From Nocardioides pinisoli (GTDB lineage: Bacteria > Actinomycetota > Actinomycetes > Propionibacteriales > Nocardioidaceae), in the NCBI RefSeq assembly GCF_024199985.1, contig NZ_JANARS010000003.1, positions 1 to 64,000 of the forward strand: DNA of 64,000 nt, written 5' to 3'. The notes under the pieces are model-generated. The model made no database searches. It worked only from the letters and a program-made list of their open reading frames with translations, and was not told the origin of the DNA. Shown here piece after piece: positions 1 through 8,665 of the stretch. The first letter of the stretch is position 1. Each line of letters begins with the position of its first letter. A program made the translations under genes and the position numbers.

Positions 1-1
1 A

Positions 2-103
2 TCAGTGAGCACCGCCGGAACGCCACCAGCGCCGACAGCAACGACCCGCCCCAAACCGCCCGACGACGAGCGGTCAGCCGCGCCTGCCCGCCCGCCCCCT
101 TGA
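2..103 (+). CDS. possible 3' tail of a truncated upstream gene
   Basis: Frame 2 is open from the window edge to a TGA at 101-103. It encodes a Pro/Ala/Thr-rich tail of 33 residues ending RPPP. Low-complexity tails of this kind are common at actinobacterial C-termini, and convergence with the cox operon would be natural. No domain is visible, so this could equally be non-coding DNA. Confidence 0.2.
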   Translation, partial: SVSTAGTPPAPTATTRPKPPDDERSAAPARPPP

Positions 104-120
104 CACAAGCAGACCGTTAC

Positions 121-822
121 TCAGGACCTCCGCAGCAGTCGGCGCAGCACGAGCAGGACGACGATCCCGGCCAGCGCCTGCCTCCAGTAGGTCCTCACCA
201 GGACCGGGAGCACCGCGCTGCCGAGGTCGAGCGCCTCGGCCTCCCTCGGCGGAGCCGCTGGGGGCGGCGGGGGCGGCACAGCGGTCGGCCGCGCGGGCTG
301 CACCGGCCCCGGGGCCGCTGGGGCCGCTGGGGCCGCGGGAGCCGCTGGGGCCGCCGCCTCCTCCGCCTCTGCCGCCTCCGGCGCACCCAGCCGCTGCTCA
401 AGGCAGCTCACGAACTGCCCGAGCAGCTTGTCGGAGACGTCCTGCATCACCCCGCGCCCGAACTGCGCGGGCTTGCCGGTGATGGCGAGGTCGGTGTCCA
501 CCGAGACGTCGGTGGAGCCGCCGGCGTCGGTCATCGAGACGGTGACCTTCGCCCCCGCCGTGCCGTTGCCGCGCTTGTCCTTGCCCTTGGCATCGACCAC
601 GAAGCGGTGGGCGGCGGCGTCCTTCTCCACGAACGTGCCGCTGCCGTTGTACTGCAGCGCGATCGGACCGAGCTTCACCTTCACCGACCCGGAGAAGGAG
701 TTCTCGTCGGCCTCGGTCACCTGGGCGCCCGGGAAGCACTCGGCGACCGAGGAGATGTCCTGGAAGTGCGCCCAGGTCTCCTCGACCCCGGTGGGGACGG
801 TGAAGCGGTGGCTCAGCTCCAC
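121..822 (-). CDS. coxG: CoxG, CO dehydrogenase subunit G (SRPBCC family) with membrane anchor
   Basis: The 233-aa protein opens with a START/SRPBCC-fold domain (about residues 1-145), beginning MELSHRFTVP from a GTG. A long Ala/Pro-rich linker follows, then a C-terminal hydrophobic helix ending RRLLRRS. CoxG is known to recruit Mo-hydroxylase CO dehydrogenases to the membrane and to couple them to quinones. The tail seen here fits a membrane tether. The gene starts 2 nt after the coxM stop, so it is the last gene of the SLMG operon. The GTG was chosen because the longer open frame runs back through coxM. The linker is low complexity and probably variable in length. Confidence 0.88.
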   Translation of the reverse strand: MELSHRFTVPTGVEETWAHFQDISSVAECFPGAQVTEADENSFSGSVKVKLGPIALQYNGSGTFVEKDAAAHRFVVDAKGKDKRGNGTAGAKVTVSMTDAGGSTDVSVDTDLAITGKPAQFGRGVMQDVSDKLLGQFVSCLEQRLGAPEAAEAEEAAAPAAPAAPAAPAAPGPVQPARPTAVPPPPPPAAPPREAEALDLGSAVLPVLVRTYWRQALAGIVVLLVLRRLLRRS

Positions 823-824
823 CC

Positions 825-1670
825 TCAGACCCCCGCTGCCCTGAGCACGGCCCGCCCGGTGAGGACGCGGGCCAGGTGCTGGCGGTAGTCGGCCGCGCCG
901 TTGAGGTCCGACGGCGGGTGGGTCCCGTCGGCCGCGAGCTGCGCCGCCTCGCGTACGCCGTCCTCGGTCGCCGACACCCCGGCGAGGGCCTGCTCGGTGG
1001 CGGTCGCCCGGAGCGGGGTCGACCCCATGTTGGTCAGCCCGACCCGCGCCTCGTCGATCGAGCCGCGCACCGTCGCGGCGACCGCGACGATCGGCCACTG
1101 GTGGGCCACGCGGACGAACTTCTCGTAGTGGGCGCCCCAGCCGGTGTGCTTGGGGATCCGCACCTCGGTGAGGATCTCGTCGTCCCCGATGGCGGTCTCG
1201 AACAGGTCGACGAAGAAGTCGGAGGCCTCCACCGTGCGGGTGCCGCCGGGACCGGCGACCACGAACTGCGCGCCGAGCGCCAGCGCCGGCGCCCCGAGGT
1301 CGCCCGCGGGGTCGGCGTGCGCCAGCGCGCCGCCGAAGGTGCCACGGTGGCGGATCTGCGAGTCCGCGACCTCCGCGGCGGCCTTGGACAGCAGCAGGGC
1401 GTGCTGCTTGACCAGGTGGTCGTCGCGCACGTCGTGGTGGGTGGTCATGGCACCGATCACGATGGCGTCGCCGTCGTCGCGGATGCCCCGCAGGGACGAG
1501 ATGCCGCCCAGGTCGATGACCACCTCGGGGGCGTTCAGCCGCATCCGCAGCACCGGGAGCAGGCTCTGCCCGCCGGCGAGGATCTTGGCGTCGTCGCCGT
1601 GCTCGCCGAGGGCGGCCAGCGCCTCCTCGACCGACGTCGGGGCGAGGTAGTCGAACTTGACCGGGATCAC
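825..1670 (-). CDS. coxM: CoxM, FAD-binding medium subunit of a CO dehydrogenase-family enzyme
   Basis: The 281-aa flavoprotein subunit passes electrons from the Fe-S subunit to the acceptor. Visible are the FAD-binding AGGQSLLPVLRMRL stretch (near residue 32) and the TFGGALAHADPAGD motif (near residue 109), both typical of the xanthine dehydrogenase/CoxM family. It ends with the usual CO_deh_flav_C domain. The GTG start overlaps the coxL stop as GTGA, which indicates translational coupling. The length is normal for the family. The gene order S-L-M is that of form II (BMS-type) enzymes; classical form I operons run M-S-L. Confidence 0.93.
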   Translation of the reverse strand: MIPVKFDYLAPTSVEEALAALGEHGDDAKILAGGQSLLPVLRMRLNAPEVVIDLGGISSLRGIRDDGDAIVIGAMTTHHDVRDDHLVKQHALLLSKAAAEVADSQIRHRGTFGGALAHADPAGDLGAPALALGAQFVVAGPGGTRTVEASDFFVDLFETAIGDDEILTEVRIPKHTGWGAHYEKFVRVAHQWPIVAVAATVRGSIDEARVGLTNMGSTPLRATATEQALAGVSATEDGVREAAQLAADGTHPPSDLNGAADYRQHLARVLTGRAVLRAAGV

Positions 1671-4141
1671 TGGCCTGCTCCTTCCGTGCTGTCCTGGTTG
1701 AGGGCGCCCTCCTGGAAGTGGGGCATCGCGTCCGAGGGCGTGTCGGTCGCTCCCCCGGCCCGGCTGCCCTCGATGGCGCGCCACACGCGCTCGGGCGTGC
1801 ACGGCATCTGGATGTCGTTGATGCCGAGGTGTCGTACGGCGTCGACCACCGCGTTGACGACGGCCGGGGTGGAGGCGATGGTGCCCGCCTCGCCGACGCC
1901 CTTCGTGCCGAGGGTGTTGGTGGTGCACACGCTCGGGTCGTCGGTGTGCACGACGTCGAAGGAGATGGTGTCGGCCGCGGTCGGCAGCAGGTAGTCGACG
2001 AACGATCCGCTCACGAGCGTGCCGGACTCGTCGTGGACCGCTTCCTCCCAGAGTGCCTGGGCGATGCCCTGCACCAGTCCGCCGTGGACCTGGCCGGCGA
2101 CGATCAGCGGGTTGATGATCGTGCCGATGTCGTCGCAGCAGGTGTACTTGCGCATCTTCACCGCACCGGTCTCGGTGTCCACCTCCATCGCGCACAGGTG
2201 CGTGCCGTGGGGGTAGTTGAAGTTCACCGGGTCGTAGGTCGCCTCGGCGTCGATGCTCGGCTCCATGTCCTCGGGATAGTTGTGCGCCGCGAACGCCGCC
2301 GTGGCGAGCTCCTGGATCGCCACTCCCTGGTCCGTGCCGCGGACGGTGAAGCGCCCGCCGGAGTAGTCGAGGTCGTCGGCGTTGGCCTCGAGCAGGTGCG
2401 CCGCGAGGTGCCGCGCCTTGTCGACGACCTTGTCGACCGCCTTGACCAGCGCCTCACCGCCGACCACCAGCGACCGCGACCCGTAGGTGTCGAGGCCTTT
2501 GTGCGAGATCTGCGTGTCGCCGTGCAGCACCTCGACGTCCTCGAACGGGACACCGAGCCGGTCGGCGACGATCTGGCTGAAGGCGGTCTCGTGGCCCTGC
2601 CCGTGGGCGCTGGCGCCGGTGACGATCTCGACCTTGCCGGTGGCCAGCATCCGCACGCTGGCGTGCTCCCAGCCGCCCGCGCCGTAGTCGAGGCTGCCGA
2701 GCACCCGGCTGGGCGCGAGGCCGCACATCTCGGTGAAGGTCGAGACGCCGATGCCGAGCTGGACCCGGTCGCCGCGCTCGCGCCGCTCCCGCTGCTCCGC
2801 ACGGAGCGCGTCGTAGCCGAAGGACTCCTTGGCCTTGGCGGTCGCCGCCTCGTAGTTGCCGGTGTCGTACTCCAGGCCCGCCACCGTGGTGAACGGGAAC
2901 TCCTCGTGGGTGATCCAGTTGCGCTCGCGGATCTCCAGCGGGTCGACCCCGACCTCCGCGGCGAGCTCGTCCATGAGCCGCTCGATGGCGTACGTCGCCT
3001 CCGGCCGGCCGGCGCCGCGGTAGGCGTCGGTCCAGGTGCTGTTGGTGAGCACCGTCTGGCACTCGAAGCGGTAGGCGGGGAACTTGTAGATGGCGTTGAA
3101 CATGAAGGCGCCGAGCACCGGCACGCCCCCGCCCACGATGGAGATGTAGGCGCCCATGTCGGCGTCGAGGTGCACCTTGAGCCCGGTGACCTTGCCGTCC
3201 TTGTCGGCGGCGAGTGTCAGCGTCTGCACCTGGTCGCGGCCGTGGTGGGCCGACATGAGGCTCTCGCTGCGGGTCTCGGTGTACTTCACCGGCTTCGACA
3301 GCCGGCGCGCCACCGCCCATGCGATCCACTCCTCCGGCGTGGTCTGGAGCTTGCCGCCGAAACCACCACCGACGTCGGGGGCGATCACGCGGATCTTCGA
3401 CTCCGGTACGCCGGTGGTGGCAGCCAGCGCGAACCGCAGGATGTGCGGGATCTGGGTCGCCGACCACATGGTGAGCTGCTCGCCCGTCGGGTCCACCACG
3501 ACGCTGCGCGGCTCCATGAAGGCGGGGATGAGGCGCTGCTGGCGGTACTCGCGCTCGATGAGGATGCCGTTGCTGCGCGCCTCCTCGATGGCCGCCTCGA
3601 CGTCGCTGCCCGTGCCGGCGTCGTTGGAGTCGAAGATCCACAGCGCCGACTTGTTGGTGCCGAGGTCGGGGTGGGCGAGCACCTCGTCCTTGAGGGCGTT
3701 CTTGATGCCCAGCACGGCCGGCTGCTCGTCGTACTCGACGTCGACGAGCTCGGCCGCGTCACGGGCCTCGGCCGCGCTGCGGGCCACGACGACGGCGACG
3801 ACCTCACCGGCGAAGGCGACCCGGTCGGCCGGCATCGGCGAGTGCACCGGCGCCTTCTGGTCCGGGGTGATGGGCCAGGCGTTGATGTTGACGCCGAGCT
3901 CCTCGCCGAAGTCCTTGCCCGTCAGCACGGTCACCACGTTGGGCGAGGCCTTGGCGGCGTCGACGTCGATGGACGTGATGGTGGCGTGGGCGAAGGGGCT
4001 GCGCACCATCGCGAGGTGCAGCATGCCCGGGAGGGTGATGTTGTCGGTCCAGCGGGTGCGTCCGGTGATCAGCCGCTGGTCCTCCTTGCGGCGACGGTCC
4101 TTGCCGATCTCGGCGGCCGGCCGGTCCTGGGTCGCGGTCAT
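1667..4141 (-). CDS. coxL: CoxL, molybdopterin large subunit, form II (AYRGAGR) CO dehydrogenase family
   Basis: This 824-aa catalytic subunit binds the Mo-molybdopterin cytosine dinucleotide cofactor. The loop at residues 373-379 reads AYRGAGR, the form II signature. Form I CO dehydrogenases carry AYXCSFR with the Cu-ligating Cys, which is absent here. The Gly-rich DVGGGFGGK segment (residues 256-264) and the C-terminal GVGEAG with the catalytic Glu are present. CO oxidation is therefore not assured; the true substrate may be another small carbonyl or N-heterocycle. The ATG start overlaps the coxS stop as ATGA. Maturation genes lie separately at 10.4-14.9 kb. Confidence 0.93.
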   Translation of the reverse strand: MTATQDRPAAEIGKDRRRKEDQRLITGRTRWTDNITLPGMLHLAMVRSPFAHATITSIDVDAAKASPNVVTVLTGKDFGEELGVNINAWPITPDQKAPVHSPMPADRVAFAGEVVAVVVARSAAEARDAAELVDVEYDEQPAVLGIKNALKDEVLAHPDLGTNKSALWIFDSNDAGTGSDVEAAIEEARSNGILIEREYRQQRLIPAFMEPRSVVVDPTGEQLTMWSATQIPHILRFALAATTGVPESKIRVIAPDVGGGFGGKLQTTPEEWIAWAVARRLSKPVKYTETRSESLMSAHHGRDQVQTLTLAADKDGKVTGLKVHLDADMGAYISIVGGGVPVLGAFMFNAIYKFPAYRFECQTVLTNSTWTDAYRGAGRPEATYAIERLMDELAAEVGVDPLEIRERNWITHEEFPFTTVAGLEYDTGNYEAATAKAKESFGYDALRAEQRERRERGDRVQLGIGVSTFTEMCGLAPSRVLGSLDYGAGGWEHASVRMLATGKVEIVTGASAHGQGHETAFSQIVADRLGVPFEDVEVLHGDTQISHKGLDTYGSRSLVVGGEALVKAVDKVVDKARHLAAHLLEANADDLDYSGGRFTVRGTDQGVAIQELATAAFAAHNYPEDMEPSIDAEATYDPVNFNYPHGTHLCAMEVDTETGAVKMRKYTCCDDIGTIINPLIVAGQVHGGLVQGIAQALWEEAVHDESGTLVSGSFVDYLLPTAADTISFDVVHTDDPSVCTTNTLGTKGVGEAGTIASTPAVVNAVVDAVRHLGINDIQMPCTPERVWRAIEGSRAGGATDTPSDAMPHFQEGALNQDSTEGAGQ

Positions 4142-4623
4142 GCCGACACACCTCCCGCCGTCTTGTCGGCGGCGTGGAGCACGCTCTTGACGATGTTGTG
4201 ATACCCGGTGCAGCGGCAGAGGTTGCCCTCCATGCCGAGCCGCACCTCCTCCTCGCTCGGGTGCGGGTTCTCCGCGAGCAGGTCGACCGCCTGCATGATC
4301 ATCCCCGGCGTGCAGAAGCCGCACTGGAGGCCGTGGCACTCGCGGAAGGACTCCTGGACCGGGTGCAGCTCGCCCTCCGCCGCGTCGGCGAGGCCCTCGA
4401 TGGTGGTCACGGTGCGGCCGTTGGCCTGCACCGCGAGCACGTTGCACGACTTGACGCTCGTGCCGTCGAGGTGGACGGTGCACGCTCCGCAGTTCGAGGT
4501 GTCGCACCCGATCACGGTTCCGGTCTTGCCGAGCTTCTCCCGCAGGTACTGCACCAGCAGCATCCGGGGCTCGACGTCGTCGGAGACCGCGGCCCCGTCG
4601 ACGGTGAGTTCGATCTTGGTCAT
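4138..4623 (-). CDS. coxS: CoxS, [2Fe-2S] small subunit of a CO dehydrogenase-family enzyme
   Basis: The 161-aa iron-sulfur subunit has an N-terminal plant-ferredoxin-like cluster (CDTSNCGAC...C) and a C-terminal helical cluster domain (CGFCTPGM... CRCTGYHNI). All eight Cys ligands are visible. The length matches the family (about 160 aa). The ATG is preceded by a GGAGGAG ribosome site 5 nt upstream, and this is the first gene of the coxSLMG operon, so the promoter should lie in 4624-4741. No obvious operator is seen there. Confidence 0.95.
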   Translation of the reverse strand: MTKIELTVDGAAVSDDVEPRMLLVQYLREKLGKTGTVIGCDTSNCGACTVHLDGTSVKSCNVLAVQANGRTVTTIEGLADAAEGELHPVQESFRECHGLQCGFCTPGMIMQAVDLLAENPHPSEEEVRLGMEGNLCRCTGYHNIVKSVLHAADKTAGGVSA

Positions 4624-4741
4624 GCGTCTCCTCCGTGCGTGTGAGGTGGATCACTCGACGCCGACGCTAGGCCGGGTCGGTTGGCACCCGGTTGGTCGGT
4701 GCAGACCGGGTCCGCCACCCCACACGCACGGAGGTCACTGC

Positions 4742-5806
4742 TCAGTAGCGCAGCACGACGCCCTTCGGCTTCTGCGACAGGACCTGCGCGCTGACGAAGA
4801 GGTCGCCGTCGGCCCACTCGACCGCAGCCGGCATCATCACCTCGGCGTAGGGCTTGGCCTTCGTGGCACCGGCCTTGATGCGCGAGACCTGGCCGCCGAA
4901 GAGCTGGGCGACGTAGACGTCGCCGTTGTCCGCCACCGCGACACCGGTCGCGCCGGCGAAGCCGGAGGCGACCTCACGGACCTTGCCGGTCTTGGCCTTC
5001 ACCTTGACCAGGCGACCCTGCGCGCCGGTGCTGCCGTCCTCAGGACCTCCGGGGAGCAGCGTGACGTAGAGCCAGCCGCCCTTGCCCACCTCGACGTCGG
5101 TCGGCACCGGCTCGAAGTTGAACGTCTTGCCCACCGTGCAGGCCGGGAGCTTGGTGGCCGCGGCCGCCTCCGCGGTGACGACCACCGGCACGGGCGGCAG
5201 GACCGCCAGGGTCTTGACCTTGCCGTTGGGCTTGACCGACAGGATCGTGTTGCCGGCCGCGTCGGCGACGTAGGTCGTGCCCTTGTGCACGGTCGAGCCG
5301 TAGGGGTGCGACTCCACGACGCCCGTGTAGGACGCGGGCACCTCCGGCGGCATCTGCGCGGCACAGGCGGGGTCGAGACCACCCTCGAAGCCGTAGGCGA
5401 CGTCGGCGTCGGGGTTGCGGTCGGCCTCGAAGGCCGAGAGGTCGGCCACCTTCGTGGGCTTCGAGCCCGGGCGCATCGACCACAGGGCGGTCTTCGCTCC
5501 CTTGGTCGTGGCGAACCGGACGGTGCCGCCGGCCTCGGAGACGGCGCCGACCTCGGTGCCCTTCTTCGCAGCGAACACCACCTCCGGCTTGGCCCCGGGC
5601 GCGACCGCAGTGAGCAGCCCGGCGAAGTTCTGGGCGACGTAGGCGGTGCCGTCGCCGGCGACGACCATGCTGAGCGGCGAGACCAGCTTCTTCGCCACCG
5701 TCGTCGGCTCGGGCGCCGTGGCGGCACCCGCGGTGGGGCTGCCCAGGAGGCTCCCCGTGAGCAGGACGACGGCTCCTGCCGCCATCGCTCGTCGTGTTGC
5801 GGTCAT
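4742..5806 (-). CDS. secreted ScyD/ScyE-family beta-propeller protein
   Basis: The 354-aa protein has a signal peptide (MTATRRAMAAGAVVLLTGS, cleavage probably near AGAATA). NHL/SMP-30-like blade repeats follow, for example AGDGTAYVAQNF, VADAAGNTIL and VADNGDVYVAQLF. This is the ScyD/ScyE family as annotated in many actinobacteria, usually of unknown substrate. The protein is probably extracellular. It sits between the cox operon and a regulator on the same strand, but a 118-nt gap to coxS argues for separate transcription. No catalytic residue can be assigned. Confidence 0.8.
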   Translation of the reverse strand: MTATRRAMAAGAVVLLTGSLLGSPTAGAATAPEPTTVAKKLVSPLSMVVAGDGTAYVAQNFAGLLTAVAPGAKPEVVFAAKKGTEVGAVSEAGGTVRFATTKGAKTALWSMRPGSKPTKVADLSAFEADRNPDADVAYGFEGGLDPACAAQMPPEVPASYTGVVESHPYGSTVHKGTTYVADAAGNTILSVKPNGKVKTLAVLPPVPVVVTAEAAAATKLPACTVGKTFNFEPVPTDVEVGKGGWLYVTLLPGGPEDGSTGAQGRLVKVKAKTGKVREVASGFAGATGVAVADNGDVYVAQLFGGQVSRIKAGATKAKPYAEVMMPAAVEWADGDLFVSAQVLSQKPKGVVLRY

Positions 5807-5919
5807 TCTTGCTCCCTCGTACGTGGCCGCACCCCCCGGTGCGGCGCCTCGACGCAGGATCGTGCACCGCTACCCGAGCGGTCCACTGCATTTACTCGAT
5901 CTACCCAGAATGGGAGGGC

Positions 5920-7137
5920 TCAGCGCAGGCTGGCGAGCTTCCCTTTCAGGAGGGGGGCGACCGGGTGGTGCACCGGCAGGGCCGCCAGGCACGCCTCGAC
6001 CACTGCGGTGTCGTAGGGCGCGAGCTCGCTGTAGCGCAGCACCGCGTCGGCGTCCGGGTGCGCCAGCAGGGCCTCCCGCACGCTGACGGCGAGGTAGTCG
6101 CCCATCTGCACGAGGGCGGGCGAGTCGGTGCCGGGGAGCAGGTCGCCACCGTAGGCCCGCACGGCGGCACGTACGTCGCCCCGGCGGAGCAGCCGCTGCA
6201 CCTCCTCGACGTCGGTCGTCACGGGCATGGTGAGCCGGTAGGGACGCGAGGAGAGCTGCCCCGCGAGGGCCGCGCGCAGGTGCGAGACCTCTGCCTTCAG
6301 CGTCGAGGTGGTGACCGACGCGTCGCCGTAGAGCAGGGCGTGCAGGTGCTCGACCGAGAGGCCGGCGGGGTGGAGGGCGAGCAGGGCGAGGATCTCGGTC
6401 TGCCGCCGGTTGAGCAGGAGCCGTTGCCCGTCGAGCCAGACCTGGGCGGTGCCGAGCAGGGTCAGGGTGAGGCCGGGCTCGGCCGGCGCGACGTCCCCGC
6501 CCAGCGTCGTACGACGATCAGCGGGGAGCGCGCCCTCGATGAGTCGCGCCATCACGCGTGCGGTCGCGAGCCCGATGGGGTGGGTGCGGTCCCAGGTCGT
6601 CGACAGGTCGATCACCCCGAGCGAGCGGCCGGTCACCGGGTCGAACACCGGGGCCGCCCAGCAGACCCAGTTGTGCACCACCTCGGCGTAGTGCTCGGCG
6701 CTGAAGACCATCGACGGAGCGCCCGTGCGGCCCGCGATGGCCAGCGCGTTGGTGCCGACGCTCCGCTCGTCCCACCGGCCGCCCGGGACGAAGTTCACCG
6801 ACTCGGCCTTGCGCCGCATGACGCGTCCCCCGTAGGTCCAGAGGATCCGGGTCTGGTCGTCGGTCACGGCAATGACCAGGTCGCCGTCCTCGGCGGTGCG
6901 CCGCAGCTCGTCCTGGACCCGGGACACCGCGGTCTGCAGCGGCGAGGCGGCCCAGAAGTCGGCCGTGTCGCCCTCGTCGTCGAGCGGCGCCTGCGCCACC
7001 CCCGGCGAGACGACGCCCGAGAGCTCCCAGCTGCGGAGGATCTCGGGCCGCACCGCGTCGGCGTCGCCGGCCTCGACGAAGCGCGTCCAGGCGCGGACGG
7101 CGTCCACGCGTCGGGCGTGCAGGTCATCGCTGGTCAT
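5920..7137 (-). CDS. GAF-domain transcriptional regulator with C-terminal winged helix
   Basis: The 405-aa protein has an N-terminal sensory region like that of AcoR/MimR-type activators: a REILRSWELS helix, then a GAF fold with SVGTNALAIA and an HNWVCWAAPVFDP segment. The central AAA+ sigma-54 module is missing. Instead the C-terminus has an OmpR/SARP-like winged helix around LNRRQTEILALLALHPAGLS. Such proteins often sit beside dehydrogenase genes and sense small ligands. It may control the cox genes or the neighbouring propeller gene; this is inferred from position only. ATG 7137 was chosen because GGGAG lies at a proper distance upstream; the longer frame has no such site. Confidence 0.78.
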   Translation of the reverse strand: MTSDDLHARRVDAVRAWTRFVEAGDADAVRPEILRSWELSGVVSPGVAQAPLDDEGDTADFWAASPLQTAVSRVQDELRRTAEDGDLVIAVTDDQTRILWTYGGRVMRRKAESVNFVPGGRWDERSVGTNALAIAGRTGAPSMVFSAEHYAEVVHNWVCWAAPVFDPVTGRSLGVIDLSTTWDRTHPIGLATARVMARLIEGALPADRRTTLGGDVAPAEPGLTLTLLGTAQVWLDGQRLLLNRRQTEILALLALHPAGLSVEHLHALLYGDASVTTSTLKAEVSHLRAALAGQLSSRPYRLTMPVTTDVEEVQRLLRRGDVRAAVRAYGGDLLPGTDSPALVQMGDYLAVSVREALLAHPDADAVLRYSELAPYDTAVVEACLAALPVHHPVAPLLKGKLASLR

Positions 7138-7278
7138 GGCGGCTCCCGGTGGTCGCGGCCAACCTAGCCCGAGTGTGACGAGCACAACAGGGATTGCGTC
7201 AGGAGGTCGCCCGGAGGTCGCTCGTGGAGCGGGTGCCGCCCGGCCTGGGCAGCCCGGACCGGGGCAGCCCGGCCCGGC

Positions 7279-8190
7279 TCAGCGGGCGCGCGCGAAGGTG
7301 GCGACGATGCCCGGGTGGTCGGTGACCAGGTTGCGGTAGGAGAGGAACGAGTGGATGCGGAAGGCCGAGTCGCGCTCGCCCATCACGTAGTCGATGCCGG
7401 ATCCACCCTTGCGGCCGGTGTAGTTGGTCTCCAGGCGCAAGGGCCTGGTGATCCGCCCCTTGACGAGGTGGTCGCCCGTGTCCCGGTTCTCCGTGACGTT
7501 GCAGTCGCACATCGCGACGAACTGCTGGGGCTTCGGGGCGTCCTCCTTGAGGAAGCGGACCCGGCTGGCCATCCGCCACATCGCCTGGACCCCGCCGCGG
7601 TTGGCGTAGTTGGGTCCGCCGGTGCGACGGTTGTGGAGGTGGTTGGGCAGGTGGAAGCTCACGGCGCGGATCGTGTGGCCGGTCTGCCGGTGCCGGAGCA
7701 CGGCCACCACGCCGTACTGGTCGTGGGCGATCTGCCCGGTCTGCCTGCGCCAGGTCGTGCCGGTCAACAGCGCGGCCCAGGTCTTCCTGAGCTCCCAGAC
7801 GTCCTTGTCGAAGGCGATCGGGTTGTCGTCGGTGCCGGTCGGGCCCTTCGGCATCAGCAGGGTCCACGACTTCGGCAGGGCCGCGCGCAGCGCCGGGCGG
7901 CTGAAGAGCCGCTCCTGGAAACCGATGACCGAGGCCTCGCCGTCGAGCACCTGGCCGATGTCGTGGCGCATGCCCGCGACCCGCATGCCCTTCTTGAGGT
8001 TGAGCGTCGCGACGGCGAAGCGCTCACCCGAGGCGTACGCCCGCTTCCGCTCCTTGTCACCCTTGTCGCCCTTGTCGCCCGCCTGTGCGGGAGCGCCGCC
8101 CAGCGCCAGGCCGGCCAGCAGCAGGGCGGCCAGGACGGCGAGGACGGTCGGGCGGACGAGGGCACGGGGCAGCACGGGGGTGGAAAACAT
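7279..8190 (-). CDS. secreted endonuclease/exonuclease/phosphatase-family protein
   Basis: The 303-aa protein has an N-terminal signal or anchor (LVRPTVLAVLAALLLAGLAL) followed by a DNase I-like fold. The catalytic landmarks are visible: GFQE (metal-binding Glu), MCDCNVTENRDTGDH, SGIDYVMG and the terminal TDHPGIVATF His-Pro pair. It could be an extracellular nuclease or phosphodiesterase; the substrate cannot be told from sequence. A Lys/Asp-rich stretch follows the signal peptide. The start at ATG 8190 gives a clean signal peptide, though its ribosome site is weak. The repeat cluster lies immediately upstream. Confidence 0.78.
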   Translation of the reverse strand: MFSTPVLPRALVRPTVLAVLAALLLAGLALGGAPAQAGDKGDKGDKERKRAYASGERFAVATLNLKKGMRVAGMRHDIGQVLDGEASVIGFQERLFSRPALRAALPKSWTLLMPKGPTGTDDNPIAFDKDVWELRKTWAALLTGTTWRRQTGQIAHDQYGVVAVLRHRQTGHTIRAVSFHLPNHLHNRRTGGPNYANRGGVQAMWRMASRVRFLKEDAPKPQQFVAMCDCNVTENRDTGDHLVKGRITRPLRLETNYTGRKGGSGIDYVMGERDSAFRIHSFLSYRNLVTDHPGIVATFARAR

Positions 8191-8245
8191 CCCGAAGAAG
8201 GTAGGCGAGGTGCTGCGCCAGCACCAACTCGGCGCCCACCTCGCC

Positions 8246-8562
8246 GGTCGAGTGGCCCGCGAGGAACGAGCGGGCGTATCGAGATCCCCCACCCCCGCCG
8301 CCCTCGCTGGTCGAGTAGCCCGCGAGGAACGAGCGGGCGTATCGAGACCCCGCACCCCGCTGGTTGAGGAGGGACGAAGTCCCCTCACCGCCCGCTGGTG
8401 GCGCCCGCGTTAGTCGTTGGTCGAGTAGCCCGCGAGGAACGCGCGGGCGTATCGAGACCCCTCGCCCGCCGCCCTCGTTGGTCGAGTAGCCCGCGAGGAA
8501 CGAGCGGGCGTATCGAGACCCAGCACCCGCCACCCTCGCTGGTTCAGGAGGGACGAAGTCCC
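8246..8562. repeat. cluster of 41-bp hairpin repeats and 24-bp companion repeats
   Basis: Most of the 467-nt gap between the two flanking genes is taken up by repeats. Four near-identical 41-bp units lie at 8246-8287, 8309-8349, 8419-8459 and 8480-8520. Each starts GGTCGAGTAGCCCGC and ends GCGGGCGTATCGAGACC, and folds into a hairpin with GCCCGC/GCGGGC and GGTC/GACC pairs around a GAGGAACGA loop. Two shorter units at 8360-8383 and 8539-8562 share CTGGTT(G/C)AGGAGGGACGAAG and contain a GGGAC-GAA-GTCCC hairpin. Units of this type are, as I recall, dispersed between genes in Nocardioides-like genomes. Confidence 0.9.
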
Positions 8563-8644
8563 GTCCCGAAACGCGTCCGAAAGTCGCTCAGCGACCGTCC
8601 ACACCCGGGCCGTTTCGGCAGCGGCCGCTGTCGGTGGTCCACCG

Positions 8645-8665
8645 TACAATCGAACACATGATCGA
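8645..8665 (+). promoter_or_regulatory. LexA (SOS) box overlapping a -10 element and start codon
   Basis: TCGAAC-ACAT-GATCGA at 8650-8665 matches the actinobacterial SOS box TCGAAC-N4-GTTCGA at 11 of 12 fixed positions. TACAAT at 8645-8650 is a good -10 box, placing the transcript start at or next to the ATG at 8658. No ribosome site precedes this ATG, so the mRNA is probably leaderless. LexA binding here would block both promoter and start. Confidence 0.65.

Noticed and set aside
100..105. TTGACA -35 element
   Set aside because: It has no matching -10 element at 16-18 nt and faces into the 3' end of the coxG gene.
1718..4201. Long open frame on the plus strand opposite coxL (827 codons)
   Set aside because: Composition is Arg/Gly/Val-rich with no domain, typical of the antisense of a GC-rich gene; coxL has all its family motifs.
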